Assembly (NCBI GenBank): GCA_014695195.1
Contig: JACJNW010000037.1
Coordinates: forward strand, 62,001-126,000
DNA length: 64,000 nt
Origin: Cyanobacteria bacterium FACHB-DQ100
GTDB lineage: Bacteria; Cyanobacteriota; Cyanobacteriia; Leptolyngbyales; Leptolyngbyaceae
Reading direction: 5' to 3'
Shown piece after piece: positions 27,376 to 35,770 of this stretch. Below the pieces are notes generated by a model, which was not told the origin of the DNA, did no database searches, and was given only the letters and a program-made list of their open reading frames with translations. A program made the translations under genes and the position numbers. Within the stretch, counting starts at the first letter, position 1. Each line of letters begins with the position of its first letter.

Positions 27376-27917
27376 TTGATAACTTCCCATTCGCTTCTTT
27401 CATTCTGTCGTAACTTAATCCCGTAAGATTCACAAATTCTCAACCCTAGCGCTAATTCTTGACTGTATCCACTGATTTTTAATAAAGTCTCAATCGCTTG
27501 TACCTTGGAAAACATCTTAAGTTTTCTCTTTCGTTTAATCCCTTCGCCTGATTCAATTTCATCAACGCTAAAGTCACTCACGCAGGCTAGAGCGTTCGAT
27601 TTCAATAGCTCATCTTTCGGTAGCATTTCGCCAGTATCAAGATCAAGCAGGTGATCTATTCTGGCAAATGCGATTGATTGAAGCTCTCGGATTAATCGCG
27701 CTTCATCGATAACGATTTTTTCCTCTACTTGTCCTTTCAAATAGGATAAATAGGCTGAAATGCTAGGGTTTTTTAGAAGTTTGCAACCCTCAACGCCTGC
27801 GATCGTTCGCTTAGTCGCTTTGTATCCCGCTAAAACATAAGCATCTGTCGCGCTCTCTCCTTTGAAGATAGCCTCAGCAAATCGCCTTTGTTTCTGCGTA
27901 AGCTTACCGTCGAACAC
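27372..27917 (-). CDS. terS: Phage terminase small subunit-like protein
   Basis: The N terminus LTQKQRRFAEAIFKGESATDAYVLAGYK is the characteristic helix-turn-helix of Terminase_2 small subunits, which bind phage pac/cos DNA and recruit the large subunit for packaging. The rest (TIAGVEGCKLLKNPSISAYL, then a helical region and IETLLKISGYSQEL) fits the family, at 181 residues. No large terminase, portal or capsid gene is present in the element. A lone terS next to an integrase is a hallmark of phage satellites, so the element may hijack a helper phage. It is co-oriented with the recombinase 34 bases upstream. Confidence 0.75.
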   Translation of the reverse strand: MFDGKLTQKQRRFAEAIFKGESATDAYVLAGYKATKRTIAGVEGCKLLKNPSISAYLSYLKGQVEEKIVIDEARLIRELQSIAFARIDHLLDLDTGEMLPKDELLKSNALACVSDFSVDEIESGEGIKRKRKLKMFSKVQAIETLLKISGYSQELALGLRICESYGIKLRQNERSEWEVIK

Positions 27918-27950
27918 ACTTAAGAAATTACTTTAGAACCTATCTACAGT

Positions 27951-29825
27951 TTAACTATCGGTTGTCTGTTGACTTCTCAATTGATGCTCTAATGCCGTTC
28001 TTTCGTTCATTTCATCTGCTTGCCTTTGTAAGGCTTCTAATTCTTTCTGAAGTTCGGTTGCTAGGTTGAAATTCATCACTACCGATCCATCGGATAAAGT
28101 TGTATTGAACTCACGAACATAGACAGACTCAACATCATCATGAGCGCTTAAGAATTCCTCCACAGCTTCGCTTAAGACCTTGCTAGGGAGCTTATCGAAA
28201 GACACAATTACATTCACATCCCAAACGACAGAGCGCTTACGCTTCACTGGCTTATTATTCGTAAGTGCAAAGTCTTGGTTTTCGCTAGGCTTACAAAAGA
28301 TTTTACTAATCAAATCTCGATATATAAAATACTTTTGATCATCCGTGAGACGTTGCCAGAAGCGCTTATCTCGCAGCGCTCCTAAGATTCTCGCTTTAGT
28401 TTCTAATGGTAATTCCTCAGTTTGTTTCTCAAGAGTTAAACCTTTGATTTCGTTCGTGAGACGTTCGATCGCTAATGCTACCTCTGGCACATCTTTCTTT
28501 AATGGTTCTAATTTTTTGATTTCATCTTGTTTCTTCAAAATCTCAGGATTCACAGGAGATTCAATCGGCTTTTCTGCCATCTCTCGAAAGTCGATCGCAA
28601 ACCGTTTGAGCTTGCCAACAATTTGATCTTCTATGTAGTCTGCTCGAATGTAATTGGATGTACCATTGACCCCGCTATTGCATGATCCTAAGTTTGCGCG
28701 TTGGCAATAGTAGTAATAGTAATCGCGATCTCTTCTTCCTGATGTACCCTTACCAGCTTTTGAGTAATAAAGATTTCGTCCGCACACCTCACACTTAACT
28801 AACCCCGATAAAGGGTGCTTGCGTATGTTTGAGGTGAAGCCATGACTCTCTTTATTCTCTTGAATAATTGCCTGAATTCGTTGGGATTCTTCCTCAGTGA
28901 TCAAGCGCTGATCCTGATGAGTTCCCCAGAGAGGCTTTCGATTTTCTTCTGAATCATTGAAGTAGACTAAATGCCCTCTTAAGACGGGGTTTGTAATCCA
29001 TTTTGCAAACCCAGAAGGTGATCTCTGAAATATACCTTCATTATCAAACCCAGAGTGTACCGTTCTACCTCTAGCTAGGGTTTGTATTCCATAGTTTCGA
29101 TTGAATGCTCTAATGGTTTGTCTAATGCTTTTAATTTTTAAATAATTTTCAACTAAATAACGAGCGGCATCATATCGGCTTTTGCTGCATTCATTTTGAT
29201 CGCCGTTCTTCCACTGCCTAAACTCATCTTCTGACCATTCAGAAGTGTCAATCATTGGAAAATCTTTAGGACGCTCCTCAAGTAAACATAAGAATGGTCT
29301 TTTGTCTAATTTGTGTCGTCTTGTTTCTACTTTTTTATTATCAATTTCTACAATTTCTTTATCTCCTTTGAGGTATCCAAAAGGTGGGTGCATAGCCTCT
29401 CTACGCTCTCTAAGCGCTTCCCAACCGTGTCTGGTACGATTGCTGATGTTATCTGCTTCGGTTTCAGCCATTGCGATGAACAGATTAAGCGCGATCGAAG
29501 ATGTATCAACTGATGTATCTATCGCTTGATCAATCGCTCTCAAAATAACGCCGTTTTGCGCCATTTCGTCTTTCAAATCGTGCAAAACTTTAGCTCTACG
29601 AGAAAGCCGATCTACCCTTGTCACAACGATTTGATCGACCTTCTTATCTCTAACGTCTTGCCTCAGCTTCTCAAACTTCTTTCGCTTACCTGATGTGCCT
29701 GACGATATTTCGGTAATGATTTCGTTTGCGCCAGCTTCCTTGAGCCTTCTCGTTTGGTTGTCTAATGTGTGCGTACCGTTAGCCTGTTCAGTTTTTGATA
29801 AACGGACATAACCCACGATTCGCAT
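27951..29825 (-). CDS. Large serine recombinase (integrase/excisase)
   Basis: A 624-residue recombinase from the ATG at 29,825, after an out-of-family extension of five codons. The catalytic domain holds MRIVGYVRLSKTEQ with the nucleophilic serine at residue 10, EISSGTSGKRKKFEKL, and VVTRVDRLSRRAKVLHDL. Then come the recombinase domain and a zinc ribbon (LVKCEVCGRNLYYSKAGKG, YYYCQRANLGSC), and a coiled coil (KKQDEIKKLEPLKKDVPEV). The layout resembles phage integrases and cyanobacterial XisF. It very likely made the comM insertion. No separate recombination directionality factor is recognised. Confidence 0.93.
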   Translation of the reverse strand: MRIVGYVRLSKTEQANGTHTLDNQTRRLKEAGANEIITEISSGTSGKRKKFEKLRQDVRDKKVDQIVVTRVDRLSRRAKVLHDLKDEMAQNGVILRAIDQAIDTSVDTSSIALNLFIAMAETEADNISNRTRHGWEALRERREAMHPPFGYLKGDKEIVEIDNKKVETRRHKLDKRPFLCLLEERPKDFPMIDTSEWSEDEFRQWKNGDQNECSKSRYDAARYLVENYLKIKSIRQTIRAFNRNYGIQTLARGRTVHSGFDNEGIFQRSPSGFAKWITNPVLRGHLVYFNDSEENRKPLWGTHQDQRLITEEESQRIQAIIQENKESHGFTSNIRKHPLSGLVKCEVCGRNLYYSKAGKGTSGRRDRDYYYYYCQRANLGSCNSGVNGTSNYIRADYIEDQIVGKLKRFAIDFREMAEKPIESPVNPEILKKQDEIKKLEPLKKDVPEVALAIERLTNEIKGLTLEKQTEELPLETKARILGALRDKRFWQRLTDDQKYFIYRDLISKIFCKPSENQDFALTNNKPVKRKRSVVWDVNVIVSFDKLPSKVLSEAVEEFLSAHDDVESVYVREFNTTLSDGSVVMNFNLATELQKELEALQRQADEMNERTALEHQLRSQQTTDS

Positions 29826-29925
29826 AAGACCACATCTCAAGAACTACGATCGATATTCTGGCATCGTCTAATTATTTTGTGAATGTTTTTAGGGAACTCT
29901 AAACCCGTCCCTCAAACATCGACTG

Positions 29926-30069
29926 ATGGAAGAATCACCGCTTGATCTAATGCTGCACTCCGAACCCGCGCTCGCGCCTATGCCGATTGAAGCTTGGGCG
30001 ATCCTTCTGTTCATGCTTGGGCTAGTCGCTTGGTGTCTGTGGTCAGAATCGAAAGATTCTATCGATTAA
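29926..30069 (+). CDS. MEE-type one-helix microprotein, element copy (47 aa)
   Basis: Begins MEESPLDLMLHSEPALAPMP and continues with a single predicted membrane helix IEAWAILLFMLGLVAWCLW and a charged tail SESKDSID. It is one of seven related copies in the window, all with the same order: MEE, an LxxNSEPAIAP box, one helix, an acidic/basic tail. The leader AGGGAACTCTAAACCCGTCC upstream is also shared. Full-length frame with no decay, so it may be expressed. It sits between the recombinase and the protease operon. Confidence 0.6.
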   Translation: MEESPLDLMLHSEPALAPMPIEAWAILLFMLGLVAWCLWSESKDSID

Positions 30070-30486
30070 CTCTCACGCTCTCACTCAAGACTCAACAAAA
30101 GACCTTCTATAAACTTGTCTAATGATCTCTCGTTTGATGCCGAACTCCCTAATGATTATTCTCTTTTGTGAGAAATAATCGAAATTAGTCCAATCAGTTC
30201 ATTTTTAGTCCTAACGTTCAAACTTTAGGCTTATCAATCGCTGTAACTCTTACGGTATGACAGTTTCAATATTCAAAATATCTAAGGAATGCTGCGTAGA
30301 GCGCAGAAGTCCTGAATATTTTTCGCAATTTTTTGGACATCTTATGGTTATAAATTCCAAACTGTATGGGGCTTTCAAGGTTCAAGGTGTGTTGATGAGG
30401 TTGGACTAATTTGTGATCGCTGGACTCAGCAACTTTGCTTTGTTATTTATAGGAAGAGATTATTGATTCAGCTTAAATTGAGTCTT
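30070..30486. other. Element spacer of about 420 bp without recognised gene
   Basis: No protein frame with credible residues is visible. The 5' ends of nearby genes face away from it, except for the MEE microprotein, and the protease operon ends at its right side. Confidence 0.45.
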
Positions 30487-30490
30487 AAAA

Positions 30491-30521
30491 GGGACATAAA
30501 GACGTTTACCCTCTATGTCCC
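30491..30521 (-). terminator. Terminator of the protease operon
   Basis: On the minus strand GGGACATA and TATGTCCC (arms at 30,514-30,521 and 30,491-30,498) are followed by TTTTAAG. Confidence 0.75.
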
Positions 30522-30547
30522 CAATTGAGGAACTCAAATTAATTTTT

Positions 30548-31429
30548 CTATAGTTCTAATTTACGAGCCAGATTTGCGTGAAGAATCCACGGACTCTGGT
30601 TGGTTAAAACTGCTTCTGATGCCGCCATTAAGTCCTGCCTTGCTTTTTCTGCTAGTTGTTGAGCCACAACTTGCTGAGTTAACTGACTAACAGTACTACT
30701 CAATATGACTGCATAAAATTCCCTCAGGGTTTGCTGTCTTAAGTTCAATAAATGCGTGTTTGTTCCGATACCAGCTGCTTTATATGCATCTAATACAGTA
30801 AAGCGATTATCACCATCTAGATCTATTGGGCTTGCCACATGGAGCATGAAATAAATTAGAAATAGGTTAGCGCTCCATTTAAGCGAACATTGAAATTGAT
30901 TAATAGTGGTGATAGTAGAGAGATCTACAGAAGCGCTCAAGCTAGCAGCTAAATCCGTTGCACCTAATAGACAAATCTCTGGTGGCAAAACTTTACCTGT
31001 CTGGTTAATACTTCTTGCTTCTAAGAAATTAAATGTCCCTGCGTAGCATTGCCCTAAAACGACAAGCGCAACCTCAATGTCTGTTAAAGACTTAATTACC
31101 TCAAGAAGGGGACATGGCTGAATGTCCGGTGAAGCCACGATCCCTGTAATACCACCATGACCTGTGACTACAACCACTAACTTCTTAAAGTTTCTGGAAC
31201 ACAACTCAACCTCTAACTGGGCTGTCTGATGGACTTGTATACCAGTAGGAAAGCTGTAGGCGTAGGCAAAATTAGAACCACTTGGTTGGTCAATGAATAA
31301 AAGAATGTTCTGCATTGGAAATTTTCTATGCAGTAGACATTGAACCCCAAAAGATATGTCACTTAAAAAGCGATCCTCATCAGAACCGCTTAAGAAAACC
31401 CAGATTGAATCAGAATCCAGAAGCTTCAA
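30548..31429 (-). CDS. Caspase-fold (clan CD) cysteine protease-like protein
   Basis: A 293-residue protein with two catalytic-strand motifs in caspase order: LVVVVTGHGGITGI with His91 and VALVVLGQCYAGTFNF with Cys128. A third strand ICLLGATDLAASLSAS suits the S1-pocket strand. Residues 203-214 read DLDGDNRFTVLDAY, an EF-hand-like calcium loop also seen in C13/caspase-type bacterial proteases. No signal peptide. Its ATG overlaps the end of the 93-residue gene upstream (4 bases), so the pair is one operon. A role in defence or programmed death is inferred only from family and cargo position. Confidence 0.7.
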   Translation of the reverse strand: MKLLDSDSIWVFLSGSDEDRFLSDISFGVQCLLHRKFPMQNILLFIDQPSGSNFAYAYSFPTGIQVHQTAQLEVELCSRNFKKLVVVVTGHGGITGIVASPDIQPCPLLEVIKSLTDIEVALVVLGQCYAGTFNFLEARSINQTGKVLPPEICLLGATDLAASLSASVDLSTITTINQFQCSLKWSANLFLIYFMLHVASPIDLDGDNRFTVLDAYKAAGIGTNTHLLNLRQQTLREFYAVILSSTVSQLTQQVVAQQLAEKARQDLMAASEAVLTNQSPWILHANLARKLEL

Positions 31430-31707
31430 AGCCTATTGAAATTAGGAACTACAGAAGTAACAGTAACATCCTCTATCAGAATTTTCTCTTGAATCTCAAA
31501 TGGTGTTGAAGTGTTAGAAGAAATGGGATCGCCATTTTTCTGAAGGAAGAAGAACTCTCGTTCACCAGTTCTTAAAATATAGTAAACATCGGGCTGATCC
31601 TTCACTTCAGCCCGATAAAGAGTGTACTTACCCATCCCAATCAAGCGTAGAACTTCGTCTGGAAGCTTGTGAAGATGGTCTTTCTTAATAGAGACGGTAG
31701 GAATCAT
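31426..31707 (-). CDS. Partner protein of the caspase-like protease (93 aa)
   Basis: Product begins MIPTVSIKKDHLHKLPDEVL and is predicted as a small beta-rich domain (TLYRAEVKDQPDVYYILRTG, EFFFLQKNG) with a flexible end. No family is recognised. It is the first gene of a two-gene operon, overlapping the protease by 4 bases. Possible jobs are an inhibitor, a sensor or a protease substrate. Confidence 0.65.
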   Translation of the reverse strand: MIPTVSIKKDHLHKLPDEVLRLIGMGKYTLYRAEVKDQPDVYYILRTGEREFFFLQKNGDPISSNTSTPFEIQEKILIEDVTVTSVVPNFNRL

Positions 31708-31922
31708 ATATTGTACTCCCCGCTCAGGGTTAGCGGTATCTTAATCCTATCTCAAGCAATCAATCTGTATATCACAGTGCATTCACTGCCATAAAATTTC
31801 ATCAGAGCGTAGATAGATTCTAGTATTACCAGGGGGATACTGACTAACATCTTTTCTTTTTATGTCATTTTGGACTTAAATATAAAAACTATAAAATTAT
31901 AAGAAATAGTTATCAAGCTTGA

Positions 31923-32105
31923 TTAGAAACTCTCACTAATTGAATAAGCGTCATGCGGACTAATTTGAGAATTATCATTTTGGGTTGAGCATTCTTTCCC
32001 ATAGAGAATTACCTTTTCTTCATTGGGGTGAAATTCAGCGCACCAAACGCCATCATTTAGCCAGACCTTGATCGGATGGGTGAAATCTGCGATCTCAAAA
32101 CTCAA
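31923..32105 (-). CDS. Small WC/YGxEC-motif protein (60 aa)
   Basis: Contains KVWLNDGVWCAEFHPNEEKV then ILYGKECS. The same spacing (W, WC, P, E-ILYG-EC) appears in the 73-residue membrane protein at 59,863-60,084, and a decayed end is at 50,206. This copy lacks the transmembrane start of that one. The tail NSQISPHDAYSISESF is polar. Function unknown. Confidence 0.5.
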   Translation of the reverse strand: MSFEIADFTHPIKVWLNDGVWCAEFHPNEEKVILYGKECSTQNDNSQISPHDAYSISESF

Positions 32106-32302
32106 AGGTATCGCACCGATGACAGCTAAAGAATCATCTGAGGCAATTTCTCACGCCTAATCGATAGCTGACGCTTTAGAGACGGCATAAGAGGGAGCTG
32201 AAGGAGTAGGCTTTAGTAGGTTCCCTTGCAATGCTGAAGATGCTACAGAACTGCTTATGCTTCTCTGAGGATGCCCATCGCTTAAGAGGAGCTAGGCTTG
32301 AT

Positions 32303-32992
32303 TTAAAACAAATCGTGCTGAACCTCATCCCCTTCATCGTCTTGATTATCAGTTCTCTCTGCACAGTAAGCGTTTGAAATCTTGCAATATTTACACTCGT
32401 GAAAGCTAGGGACTTTTCTAGCAGGATTAACTGAACTGACTAAACGAACAACTTCACGAAATTCCTGCTTGAAATTCTCATCAAGCATCATAGAAGAGAT
32501 GTCAAAAATTTCATTCCCATAGACCAAGCGACCCTCCAACTTTTTATTGCGGCAGTGAACAGACCCACCTGAGAGAGGCAACAGTAACATGTAACATAAA
32601 ACCTGCATGACATGATCGCTCTTCTGCCGACCTGTTTTACAGTCCTCAACTACAATTTCGTCACCTCGGATGGCAACTATATCAGCTTTGCCTGCAACTT
32701 TAGTCCGACCGTCTTTACCAATAATCGTAAACTTGTTTTGATCTTCAATGTAGACCGTGTAACCTTCAGACTCTAGCTGCCCAGCCCGTTCCTTGACTAA
32801 TCGATCATGCTTTGCAAGCACAGCACTCATATCAGATTCGATTTTGTCAAATTTATGATTTGCCTGAAACCAAGCTGCCCATTGACAATGGTTACTACCA
32901 GCAAGCAACGGAGTCAGCCATGTCACCCAAATGTAAGGATCATCTCGTTTTTCTGCGGGTGATGGAGAATAAGAAGATACAGATAGAACCAT
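32303..32992 (-). CDS. PD-(D/E)XK nuclease with Fe-S cysteines, Cas4/AddB-like
   Basis: A 229-residue protein with the nuclease core GKADIVAI (Asp104), DEIVVEDCKTGR (Asp117, Lys119) and a motif III MQVLCYML (Gln130, Tyr134). Four cysteines flank the core as in Cas4 and AddB: Cys36 in NHCQWAAWF and Cys200, 203 and 210 in FHECKYCKISNAYC. This suggests a 4Fe-4S cluster. No cas genes or repeat arrays are nearby, so it is a stand-alone exonuclease, perhaps for element recombination, replication or host defence. Family call is good; role is open. Confidence 0.78.
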   Translation of the reverse strand: MVLSVSSYSPSPAEKRDDPYIWVTWLTPLLAGSNHCQWAAWFQANHKFDKIESDMSAVLAKHDRLVKERAGQLESEGYTVYIEDQNKFTIIGKDGRTKVAGKADIVAIRGDEIVVEDCKTGRQKSDHVMQVLCYMLLLPLSGGSVHCRNKKLEGRLVYGNEIFDISSMMLDENFKQEFREVVRLVSSVNPARKVPSFHECKYCKISNAYCAERTDNQDDEGDEVQHDLF

Positions 32993-33130
32993 AGGAGTGA
33001 TGTGTTAATTGTGTCCTAGGCACATCTAAACAATGAAAAGCTATAGCAGCTACAAACTACTAGGGCTTTTCATTGTTTCTTGTTAAAAAAGTCACTTTAA
33101 ACACTGAAACTTAGTCTAACCGTTTTAGTC

Positions 33131-33376
33131 TTAGTCGTCGTTTTCTAATTGGCAAAGTATTTGCCAAACCTGATCAGGGACTAAACCGATAGGAAACACT
33201 ACTAAATTGTCATCCCCATACAGATGTTCTAATTGACACATTATAATTCCATGTAGGAGTTGAGCAGTTCTAATAAATTCCCATCTTTTTCCGTTGAAAC
33301 GAAACAACGCGACTAGATAGGAATCAAAAACTACTGCATATTCAAAGTTATAGGGTGAAAGGGAAGTATCCGTCAT
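33131..33376 (-). CDS. Element protein of unknown function (81 aa)
   Basis: From an ATG at 33,376 the product begins MTDTSLSPYNFEYAVVFD and has alternating strand-like stretches (YLVALFRFNGKRWEFIRTAQ) and a helix LVPDQVWQILCQLE. Five further upstream codons are open. No family is recognised. Confidence 0.5.
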   Translation of the reverse strand: MTDTSLSPYNFEYAVVFDSYLVALFRFNGKRWEFIRTAQLLHGIIMCQLEHLYGDDNLVVFPIGLVPDQVWQILCQLENDD

Positions 33377-33454
33377 CATTCCAGCATTCATTACTATTCT
33401 CTAAAGCTTAGGATAAATATGGTGAAAAGTTCACGTGACTTTAACCCAAAAGTT

Positions 33455-33649
33455 CGCTCTAGCTCCCTGAGAATGCCCTACAGCTTCTCTCTAATGCTGA
33501 GCGCTAACGATAATCGTTTTGTAAAAGTTCCCTCTAAAGCCTCTCTCTGACGATTTAAGCGATAGGGGTCTTTAGTGAGGTGTGTGCTTATAGAGAGTGA
33601 CACACCCCCGATCTATAAGAGACATTTCTAGGGTGTGTGTCACCCTTTT
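33455..33649. repeat. 200-bp direct repeat, copy 1
   Basis: Shares a collinear 195-203 bp module with 34,522-34,724, including CTCTCTAATGCTGAGCGC, the palindrome AACGATAATCGTT, GATTTAAGCGATAGGGG and a GTGACACACCC/GGGTGTGTGTCAC hairpin. Confidence 0.85.
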
Positions 33650-33727
33650 CGATTCGCTACTAAAGGCTTAATGCTTTGAATCTGGACTAAAGAAGTAGTC
33701 TTTTCAGACATCCTCCAAAATAATCAG

Positions 33728-33757
33728 CCCGATCGCTGGAAAGAGCGATCGGGCTTT
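33728..33757. terminator. Bidirectional terminator downstream of CigR-like gene
   Basis: CCCGATCGCT pairs with AGCGATCGGG around a short loop, followed by CTTTG on the plus strand; it lies at the 3' side of the minus-strand gene. Confidence 0.7.
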
Positions 33758-33820
33758 GTTGTTCACAGGCAATCATTTAGAGAGCCATCAGTCTGAATAG
33801 CTTATCCAGGGAACCAAATC

Positions 33821-34297
33821 CTAAATGAATTGGGCGATGAAATCGACTACGATCTTTGTCGCAGAATCGCAGAGGACAACATTAGATCCAATGACAACCA
33901 ACTCATACTGACCCGGGATATTGAGGTATGTGTTCACTGTTTTAGGCAGAATCACTTTTTTAGCAATGCCAGGGGGCAAGCCTTTCCCACGAGCTAACCG
34001 CTTTTGAATTCCAGGGGGCAGGGAAGAAATTTGGCTGGCAACCAGATTGCGGGTGCTGACATTCAGAACCTCATTGCGTACTACTCTGCCACTGAGCAGC
34101 GCTGTCAACTGGGTTCGTTGTTCGGAAGAAAAAGAAGAAATTGTGGTGATTTGGGTAGAAGACGTAGTGGGCTGCACTAGGGTTGTCTGTTCACCTTTTT
34201 TGCCCTTGCTAGGTTTTGCCTCAGCAGCAGTAATGCACAAGCTGCTCAAAATGGCGGCTCCTAATAATACCGCCGTAAATTGTTTCCAAGTTGCCAT
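33821..34297 (-). CDS. Secreted CigR-like protein
   Basis: The ATG at 34,297 follows a GAGG site and opens a signal peptide (MATWKQFTAVLLGAAILSSL, cleavage near AEA-KP). The mature part has a Ser/Thr linker and the signature LPPGIQKRLARGKGLPPGIAKK, typical of CigR/RcnB-type periplasmic proteins, then a short C-terminal domain with GSNVVLCDSATKIVVDFI. Two 200-bp direct repeats flank it at 33,455 and 34,522, which suggests it is a cassette gained as a unit or by duplication of the flank. Molecular function is not established in this family outside Salmonella CigR. Confidence 0.75.
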   Translation of the reverse strand: MATWKQFTAVLLGAAILSSLCITAAEAKPSKGKKGEQTTLVQPTTSSTQITTISSFSSEQRTQLTALLSGRVVRNEVLNVSTRNLVASQISSLPPGIQKRLARGKGLPPGIAKKVILPKTVNTYLNIPGQYELVVIGSNVVLCDSATKIVVDFIAQFI

Positions 34298-34521
34298 AAT
34301 TCTTTGCCTCAGCAATAAGGTGAATGATTTCAGGAGTGTTTGACTTGTTTAGAAACATCCTAAGAATTAACTACGCTCAAAGACACTACGTAGTTGGGAT
34401 AGTTCCCTCTTTTTTAGTGATAATTACTGCTCAAAATTGTGATTTAAATCGTTTATTCTAGGTGCGGCTTGTGTTTGGTATGGTTATAGACGCTCGCACA
34501 AAAACATAGCTTAGCTAGAAC

Positions 34522-34724
34522 CGCTCTAGCTACCTTGGCGATGCCCCCTAACGCCTCTCTAATGCTGAGCGCTAACGATAATCGTTTTGTAAAAGTTCTC
34601 TCTAATACCTCTCTTAGGCGATTTAAGCGATAGGGGTTCTTCAGTGAGTGTTTCTACTTGTTGTTGTGAGAGTGACAGACCCCTGATCTTATAAAGACGT
34701 TTCTAGGGGGTGTGTCACCCTTCT
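34522..34724. repeat. 200-bp direct repeat, copy 2
   Basis: Second copy of the module at 33,455-33,649, with small insertions (an extra TTGTTG stretch) before the GTGACA hairpin. The pair encloses the CigR-like gene. Confidence 0.85.
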
Positions 34725-34956
34725 GTGATGTACCAGTTACGCTTGATCCGAGGTGCTGAGAGACAAGACAGGAAGCGCGTTCTTTTGTATGGGGAAATCT
34801 CGTTTCCCTCCCCGCTCAAAGCGTTATTAGCGTTAAGTTTCAGCGATTCACTCTGATCGAAACTTCTCGCTGATTTTTCGGCTCAAATTCTCCCAACTGC
34901 GAGGGCAAATAGTGTGACAATTTGAACTTAAACTAATAGGCCTCAAACAAAAGAAA

Positions 34957-34981
34957 AGACCCTTGGTAGTGGCTAGGGTCT
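34957..34981 (-). terminator. Terminator of the 116-aa gene
   Basis: On the minus strand AGACCCT pairs with AGGGTCT, followed by TTTCTTTT, 25 bases after the stop. Confidence 0.8.
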
Positions 34982-35005
34982 ATCGATTGAATTTCTACGA
35001 TCGCT

Positions 35006-35356
35006 TTATCTTTTGACTCTTTTCTTAAGCTTGAAGCGTTTGATCCGCCTTTCGTGAATCTTTGGTAATGTCCTTTGAGTCACACGAATTAAGATGTCTT
35101 GATGCTCCGATCTGGTTGTTTGAATGACGGCAACAAACCTAGGGCGTTTACCGAAGCATTTTTGAGCGATGCTTACAATCTCGTCGAAGTTTTCTACAAC
35201 GCAGTTGAAAGCCTCAGTGTTGTAGGTTTCTACCACCGCTCGCCCATATTTAGGAAATGTGCCGCAAATATCAGCAGTGATGAATTCTTGCAACGCTGGT
35301 GATAAACTTCGGCTGAACTCTAGAGCGCGTCTGTATGGTGCTGAAGTGTTAGTCAT
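35006..35356 (-). CDS. Element protein of unknown function, basic tail (116 aa)
   Basis: Product begins MTNTSAPYRRALEFSRSLSP and ends in a strongly basic stretch KIHERRIKRFKLKKRVKR that may bind nucleic acid. The centre ENFDEIVSIAQKCFGKRPRF is helical followed by strand VAVIQTTRSEHQDILIRV. No family is recognised. A terminator follows on its strand. Confidence 0.6.
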   Translation of the reverse strand: MTNTSAPYRRALEFSRSLSPALQEFITADICGTFPKYGRAVVETYNTEAFNCVVENFDEIVSIAQKCFGKRPRFVAVIQTTRSEHQDILIRVTQRTLPKIHERRIKRFKLKKRVKR

Positions 35357-35392
35357 TGGGTAAAAAACTCATCTCGTTTAGTGTTACAAAAC

Positions 35393-35416
35393 AACCCTTA
35401 GCGAGTGCCAAGGGTT
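35393..35416 (-). terminator. Terminator of the 81-aa gene
   Basis: AACCCTT and AAGGGTT arms; on the minus strand followed by GTTTTGT. Confidence 0.7.
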
Positions 35417-35439
35417 CATCGAATGATTAGGACTATTGA

Positions 35440-35685
35440 TCAGGTTGAAACTTCCCAAGCGCTGTAGTAAACCTCTTCAAGCGCTCCAGTTGCCTCATCT
35501 AATCTTTTGGCTAAGTCGCTCCTTTTGGGTACTGTTTGCGACTTCTGAAAGGTGAACGTAGCCAGTACATCGATCACTTCATGCAATGGTAAACCTGAAT
35601 TTTGCGCGTGATAGTGAAGCGACAGCAATAGAGCATCTTTAGCAGAAGCGATCTCGGGATCTTGTGTTCCATCTTGAGCGGCAAA
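35440..35685 (-). CDS. Element protein of unknown function (81 aa)
   Basis: The ATG at 35,685 follows a strong AAGGAG ribosome binding site and gives MFAAQDGTQDPEIASAKDAL; the 16 codons upstream are outside this start. Predicted all-helical, with HEVIDVLATFTFQKSQTVP and LDEATGALEEVYYSAWEV. Unknown function. Confidence 0.65.
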   Translation of the reverse strand, partial: FAAQDGTQDPEIASAKDALLLSLHYHAQNSGLPLHEVIDVLATFTFQKSQTVPKRSDLAKRLDEATGALEEVYYSAWEVST

Positions 35686-35770
35686 CATTGGGGATCTCCT
35701 TAAATACTTTGGGTGAATGGGTGAGAGAACCACTGACTAAGACTTGAGAGGTTAGCCAGTGGCAGAAGCG

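Noticed and set aside
27951-29825. Element taken as a heterocyst-type developmental excision element (XisF-like recombinase)
   Set aside because: The recombinase type is similar, but no XisH/XisI pair is seen, the target is comM and not a nitrogen-fixation gene, and partition and replication genes point to a plasmid life.
29926-30069. MEE microprotein called a type I toxin
   Set aside because: Size and single helix would fit, but no antisense RNA promoter or toxin family match can be shown from sequence, so no function is assigned.
32176-32364. 62-codon minus-strand frame overlapping the nuclease 3' end
   Set aside because: It overlaps the nuclease gene in another frame and has no supporting start signal or family pattern.
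32303-32992. Cas4 of a CRISPR-Cas system
   Set aside because: No repeat-spacer array and no cas1, cas2 or effector gene was found in the window; only the nuclease fold is shared.
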